This document shows, piece after piece, positions 58,800 to 64,000 of a stretch of DNA of 64,000 nt; position 1 is the stretch's first letter, and each line of letters begins with the position of its first letter. A program made the position numbers and the translations under genes. Origin of the DNA: Saururus chinensis (taxonomy: Eukaryota > Streptophyta > Magnoliopsida > Piperales > Saururaceae); the NCBI GenBank assembly GCA_035235625.1, contig CP141140.1:496001-560000 (forward strand). Reading direction: 5' to 3'. The notes under the pieces are model-generated. The model did not search any database, was not told where the DNA came from, and saw nothing but the letters and a program-made list of their open reading frames with translations.

Positions 58800-60300
58800 T
58801 TATTCTATTAGACTTGTACCGCTACTTACTGATCGTTTATAATTAAACCCTTTACAAGTGTACAAGGTAATTGTACTAGGATAAGTATTTAAGGGTTGTC
58901 GAACCTCAGGGACGGATGGGTTATTACTAAATCTAAAGAGGAATTTGCTGATTAAAAACTAAATCAAACTTAAACTTTAATTAGGTAAAGGAAATAAATC
59001 AACTAGTTTAAAAATAAGAGATTAATATGATGGAATTTACTTAGGAAATTGAATCCACTATAGAACCATAATAATTCCTTAACTTTTAATCTAAATCTAG
59101 TGTGAACATGAACAAGTATTCTCAGCTACAAGCTAGAATTACTTCAAAAAGAATCATTAATTAACTTCCATGGCATGAACTATCTTCGACAATAGCACGA
59201 ATCATCTACACTAAACTAGCTATAGGCATGACCCGTCTAATCTTAGTATAACTCATCCAAGTCATTAATTATCTGAACATTAAAACTATTGTATGACCAT
59301 CTCATCTAAATCACAGAAATTAGAATCGATGCAAATATCAAAACCATATCAATCTATCATCTACAAGACAATAAATCAACATAGACTTGAATAAACATGA
59401 AAAGCTTTTCCATTAAAAAGGAAATCCATATCATACAATTGTCATCATTCACAACTGAGATCTAAATTAAAAAGAAAAGAAACTGAAACTTATCTATAGC
59501 TTCATCAACTCCTAAGTAAAAGAAAAGTCTAGCCTTCCATGGTAGAAGAAAGCACTTGAATCTCAATTAGAAGCTTTGAGTTCTCTTCCATCTTCTTCTT
59601 CCTTTTTTTCTCCTCCTAAAATCTACTGGAATCCCGCAATTCTAAGCCAAATATGTCTTTTTATAGGCATAAGTTCCGTAGGAAGAAGTCCAATATGAAA
59701 AGGATTGGAATTTGGGTCAAACAAGGAAACTACACGTTATGCCGATCGATCTCCCTGCATGCCCGATCGATCGGCTACACTGTATTTTCATCTGAATTCA
59801 TGTTATCCCGATCGATCGGTAAGTGACCCCGATCGATCGGCTACAGTGTTTCTGTTTTTCCGGACTGTTCATATTTTGTTCATTAAGTTTTCCTTCGTGT
59901 CCATATTAATTTCTAACTTGTTTATAACTCTGAAAAGTTGTCCAAATCACTTTAAAGCATGTGAAGACTATTTTTAAGCATTTCAAACATCGTCCAAGTA
60001 CTTCAATAAGCGCACTTTACCTACAAAACATAAAATACCATATTTTAGACATGTAGAATATAATTAAAATTCCAACTTTGTTTAAATACACATCTAAACT
60101 ACTAATAACTACAAAATTATTAATAATTAAACTAAAATACTAATATTTATCTTAATCTAAATAAACTATAATTAACTCTAAATTAACCTAATTTATACTA
60201 GCAAATAAGGTAAAAAGACATATAAAATAGATATAGATTTCATATTTATCACTTACTCATTCATGTGCTCATGCTACTAAATAGTCTTCTCAAACATTCT
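58800..60300. other. Non-coding repeat-like segment with GATCGATC cassettes
   Basis: The segment includes GTTGTCGAACCTCAGGGACG, a phrase common in plant LTR-type repeats. At 59740-59850 there are four CGATCGATC blocks, two followed by GGCTACA(C/G)TGT. There is no gene and the ends are unknown. Confidence 0.45.
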
Positions 60301-60335
60301 AAAACCAATTGTTTTTAAAATTATAAAAATTTATA

Positions 60336-60519
60336 CTCCCTCTATCCAATATTAATAGCTATATTTAAAAATATAATAATTTTTATTAAATGGTGAAACA
60401 TGCATCTAAGAATTAGGAAAATAAGCTTATGATACTCTTTTTTAAGTCCCCGATCATTTAGATTGAACAAAATGAAGTTATTATTTCCAAATAGAGTCAT
60501 TAATGTTAGATAGAGGGAA
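60336..60519 (+). mobile_element. Stowaway-like MITE, complete
   Basis: It is 184 bp, from CTCCCTCTATCCAATATTAA to inverted TTAATGTTAGATAGAGGGAA, with TA on both sides. Confidence 0.75.
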
Positions 60520-60824
60520 TACATTTTTTTATAGCTCTACCCTAAAAGATATTGGGTCTATTATTTACAATAAGTTGTATGTGATCCTCCAAATTTAAAT
60601 TTAGGACTTCCACTCGGCTCAAAAACTCCAGGTTGGATCTAATCTAGCGCCCCCCTTTGATCATGTTAAATGAATGTGCATTCTCTATCTTCAGCAATGA
60701 AAATCCACTTCTCAATTCTCACTTTCTAATGGTCGATTGACACACAAATTGGTTATTTGAGAATCTTTCATGAAAAAGGCATTGCTGATTATTGATTACC
60801 TAACCAAAACCACGATAGTTTGTA

Positions 60825-60930
60825 TTCTCTATTACCCCACATTAATAGCTCTATTTAATTTTTTAAAATATGTTATTTAAATTTATTTTAAAAATTAAAT
60901 GAAACTATTAATATGGGATAGAGAGAATAT
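60825..60930 (+). mobile_element. Stowaway-like MITE, internally deleted
   Basis: It is about 105 bp. Ends TTCTCTATTACCCCACATTAA and TTAATATGGGATAGAGAGAA are retained while most of the interior is missing. Confidence 0.6.
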
Positions 60931-61634
60931 TTTAGATGTGAAGATGCCTAGCCCATATTGAACATTGCAACTTCCTTGGCCCCTTGGTCATGATTTGACG
61001 GTCATGAGGGCTACAACATATTAGCCCATGTTACATATATAGTCACAAACTTTGTGAATTTTTTGCAAAATTTTGTTATTCTTGCTACTTTGAGCATAAA
61101 TAAAAAATTAAGAAAAAAAATTGGATCTTTTTTCATTTTTTCCATTTTTTCTTTTTATTTTAAGTAAAGGCTAGATTACAGGTTTTTCTTTGGTTTATAC
61201 CCTCTTTGTTTGGGTTATAGGTTTTTCTTTGTGTTTCTTATTTAAATCATTGAATACATGTTAGTGGTTTGGTTGTTTACATTTGAGATATAAATTCCAA
61301 GTAAATACTTATATTTACATTATTATTATTTTACTACCGAAGTTTTTCCAAAATGAAACAAACCCGAAATGACCCTTCACCCAAATGAACTGAAAATAAA
61401 ACTTTGTGACTATGGCTGCATAGGGATCATAGCCAAGGGCCTATAGCGAACTACCTTATTCTTGATGAAAATTGATAGGGAGTCAAAATGATGTCATGTA
61501 TTAAAATTTGATGCATAATAAAGCAATATATATTAATTGGAGTTAAATACATAAACATAATTTCTTATTCAATGTAAAAATGAAATGTATATGTAAATAT
61601 GAAGTACAAAAAACTTAATGTAAGGTCACTCTTA
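60931..61634. other. AT-rich intergenic DNA, no gene seen
   Basis: There are no coding frames. GGTTATAGGTTTTTCTTTG and GATTACAGGTTTTTCTTTGG near 61174-61230 form a short direct repeat. Confidence 0.4.
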
Positions 61635-62293
61635 AGCATGGAAGGTCGTATCAATACTGATGAGAGTATCAATGACTATGGATACAGGTACGCGCTGATG
61701 ATACGCTTGGTACGCATCGAAACAGTTATAAACCCTTTTATAAACATAAAAAATTATTATAACTAATAATATATCATTATAATACTTTTTTTAGAACATA
61801 ATAAGACCGTATAATACCGTATTAACTGATACAAATATTCTAAAATTAGTTTATTTAGAACTATACACTATTATGCTCTCTATCTCATAATGCTTTAAAA
61901 TTAGTTTATTTTAAAAATAAATAATATACTTAATATGAGTCTAAGTTATATGTTTAAATAAATGTATACTTGTGGAGCACTATATGTAAAAAAATAATTA
62001 TGCAAATTGCATGAACCTACCCGTATTGATCTCATATAACTTTAAAAATATTATTTTTAATATAACAAAAATTTAAACTTTTAAAGAAGTTGGGTTTGAA
62101 TTGTGTTTTTGTTTTTAAGGAAAAAAAATTTTCCAAAAAAATATTTTTTTAATTAAAAAATAAATTTTAAATAAAAAAATATTTTTTAAATATAATATCG
62201 ATACGTATTACCCCCGTACCATATGAGTGCTAGTCGATATGGGTACATATCGGCTGCTACGCACTTGTATCGGCTGATACGGCCTTCCATGCT
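61635..62293. mobile_element. Non-autonomous DNA element with 19-bp TIRs and GTATCGG subterminal motifs
   Basis: It is 659 bp. Left AGCATGGAAGGTCGTATCA and inverted right AGCATGGAAGGCCGTATCA differ at one position. CTTA adjoins both ends (61631-61634 and 62294-62297). GATACG/CGTATC and ATCGGC words cluster near both ends. There is no coding content and the superfamily is uncertain. Confidence 0.72.
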
Positions 62294-62297
62294 CTTA

Positions 62298-64000
62298 AGT
62301 AAGCTTTCGTGAGGTTGATTTTTTAGGCGCGAATCTTGTCAATATTTGTATGGGATTGCGGTCAATTATAAAAATACTAAAAAAGGGGAGCAATAGCCAA
62401 CAAAAATTGGGCTCATTTGGGCATGTAGTCCCTAATTATCATATTATTCACTTTTGCCTTTAAATTAATGATTGAGATTGTATTTTACAATTGGGTTAAT
62501 AAAATTCAACAAAAAATGTGATCAATTAGGATTTAAAGACCTCCTTTGATGGTGAGAGTAGCCAGAAGGGTCATTCTAATATGTAAAACCCACTCATTTA
62601 ACATTATCAATTTTAAGCCATAGGTTTGAGGTTAAAAATTTTATCGACCTTGATTAATTGGCCCAACTTATCAAAATAGACTCAAACTTTACATGGATCT
62701 TACCCCATGTTTTGCTACTTACCTCCTTGGTCTCATATTCACCTTTGATGGTGGTCCTACAAAAATAACCTTACAAAAATCAGCCTAATGAAAGCTTATA
62801 TGAGGTTGACCTTATGGTAAGCTTCTTTATCACAAATTATTTCATCAAGTAAAAATATGTATAGTTTAGTTTATTTTCATCATGGAAGTTCATATGTGCC
62901 CAACGCATCTAGTTGCATGTTCACTAGGCGTATTGTGAGTTGTCGGATTGAGATTCAACATTGTGCATTACTCAAGGGGGCTGCAGTGATTCAAACGCAT
63001 AAGGCCCCTTGAGTGACATGCGTCATCGGATCGGCAATGTGCCCAATGCATGTCCTGCCATATGGGTTGGGAGCGTGCATTTGGGTGTGTTAATACAACT
63101 ATTATCATTTATGATACTACAAAAAATTAAAATAATAATTGTACATTTTATATAGTTATATTATATTCCATCCATTTCAAATTGAGTGTCCTAGTTATAA
63201 AAAATGTAAAATTTGAGGAAGGTGAGAAACACAATAGACTAATAAAGACAAAATTTTAACTAAAACTTTTTGTAACTTTAAATTTAAGAAGTCATTAACT
63301 TGATGAAGTAAGAGGCTCTTAGGGTGTGAAATTCTGGTCAAATTCTAAGGATTTTGCCATAATTTCATCCCGATTCAGCTGAATTGTGTTTGTATCATGA
63401 CTGAGGTTTTTTTAAATAACATTTTCGAAGTAAATGCAGCAGAAAAATTAGAATAATTTGTTTACTAAAGTCAAATCTTGCAAACCAACGATTAAAATTA
63501 ACATCAATCCGTGGTTGTCGTTTTCTAACATAATAATAATATTAAACCATGATTAACAATAATAGTCGATCAAACTCATTAAATAAAGAGTCAAGTCTCT
63601 TCCATGTGCAAAATCTAATAACCAACTAAGAATAATAAATAAAGTATGAAATGACAACTCTCTTGCCTTATTACAATCTAATGAAATAAAGCAAATCCTA
63701 CTATAAAGCAGTGAGTCTCTACTCCACAAATCCAGCTATTCTTATTCTTCCTCATCTGAGGTACCTACATCACGGAGATGCATAAGTATACCCATTTATA
63801 CTCAATAAGATCAAACAAGTTTATACTCAATAAGGGCTCAAGCTTTGGTTTTTAATTATTATTCATAAGCTATTGATAATTATTCTATCATTATCTAGCT
63901 CTGTCATAACCAAGCCCTCAACTCGTCCTCATAGTGTTAAAAGTTTTGGGACATTAAAGTCTCAATATAATAGAATAAGCCACCAATATAATTAAAATTG
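62298..64000. other. Intergenic DNA to the window end, no gene seen
   Basis: Holds a perfect 10-bp inverted repeat at 62970-63014 (ACTCAAGGGG and CCCCTTGAGT around 25 bases). A MITE-like CCATCCATTTCAAATTGAG lies near 63170. From 63320 on there is text resembling plant LTR sequence. No coding frame is supported. Confidence 0.4.

Overview
This is nuclear DNA from a flowering plant. It contains spliced host genes with GT-AG introns, a plant ubiquitin-eS31 fusion gene, and a dense load of plant transposons (MULE, hAT-like, Ty3/gypsy, Stowaway-type MITEs, solo LTRs). The GC-rich third positions of the ubiquitin gene and the abundance of CTCCCTC-ended MITEs would fit a monocot or an early-diverging lineage, but I cannot name the species.

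Host genes are few. (1) 8996-9466 (+) is an intact, intronless ubiquitin-40S ribosomal protein S27a gene. (2) 31718-34320 (-) is an intact eight-exon gene for a plant multi-pass membrane protein, which I could assemble exon by exon. A second first exon at 35171-35502 ends in the same splice phase and has no downstream exons of its own, so the locus appears to have two alternative first exons feeding seven shared exons. (3) 54327-56583 (+) is an intact seven-exon gene for a probably plastid-targeted START/polyketide-cyclase-like protein. A 33-bp tandem duplication there has doubled one splice acceptor in frame. Relics include a two-exon MATE transporter fragment (42722-43066), a frameshifted FAR1/FRS-type gene (43826-46046, -) and a G-type lectin receptor kinase fragment (about 6640-7200) carried inside a transposon.

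Layout: 1-8081 is a MULE cut by the left window edge and carrying a transposase plus a plant mobile domain (PMD, MAIN-like) gene. A hAT-like element with the receptor-kinase fragment is nested in it. Next come the ubiquitin gene and its flank (8.6-13 kb), then 15.5-21.3 kb of nested LTR-type repeats, a broken Ty3/gypsy element (21910-27378) and a solo LTR (27609-29274). Two clustered MITEs and the membrane-protein gene follow (30.4-35.5 kb). A complete second copy of the PMD-bearing MULE spans 36073-42249, with long TIRs and a 9-bp target duplication. After it lie the MATE and FRS relics, inverted relatives of the 15-21 kb repeats (46.9-52.2 kb), the cyclase-like gene, and AT-rich intergenic DNA with MITEs to the end.

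The most unusual items are the paired MULE/PMD elements, whose two copies have lost different parts of the transposase; their TIRs built from arrays of short palindromes; the alternative-first-exon gene; and the duplicated splice acceptor. No tRNA, rRNA, CRISPR or prokaryotic feature was seen. All homology calls are from memory of the families, without database searches.
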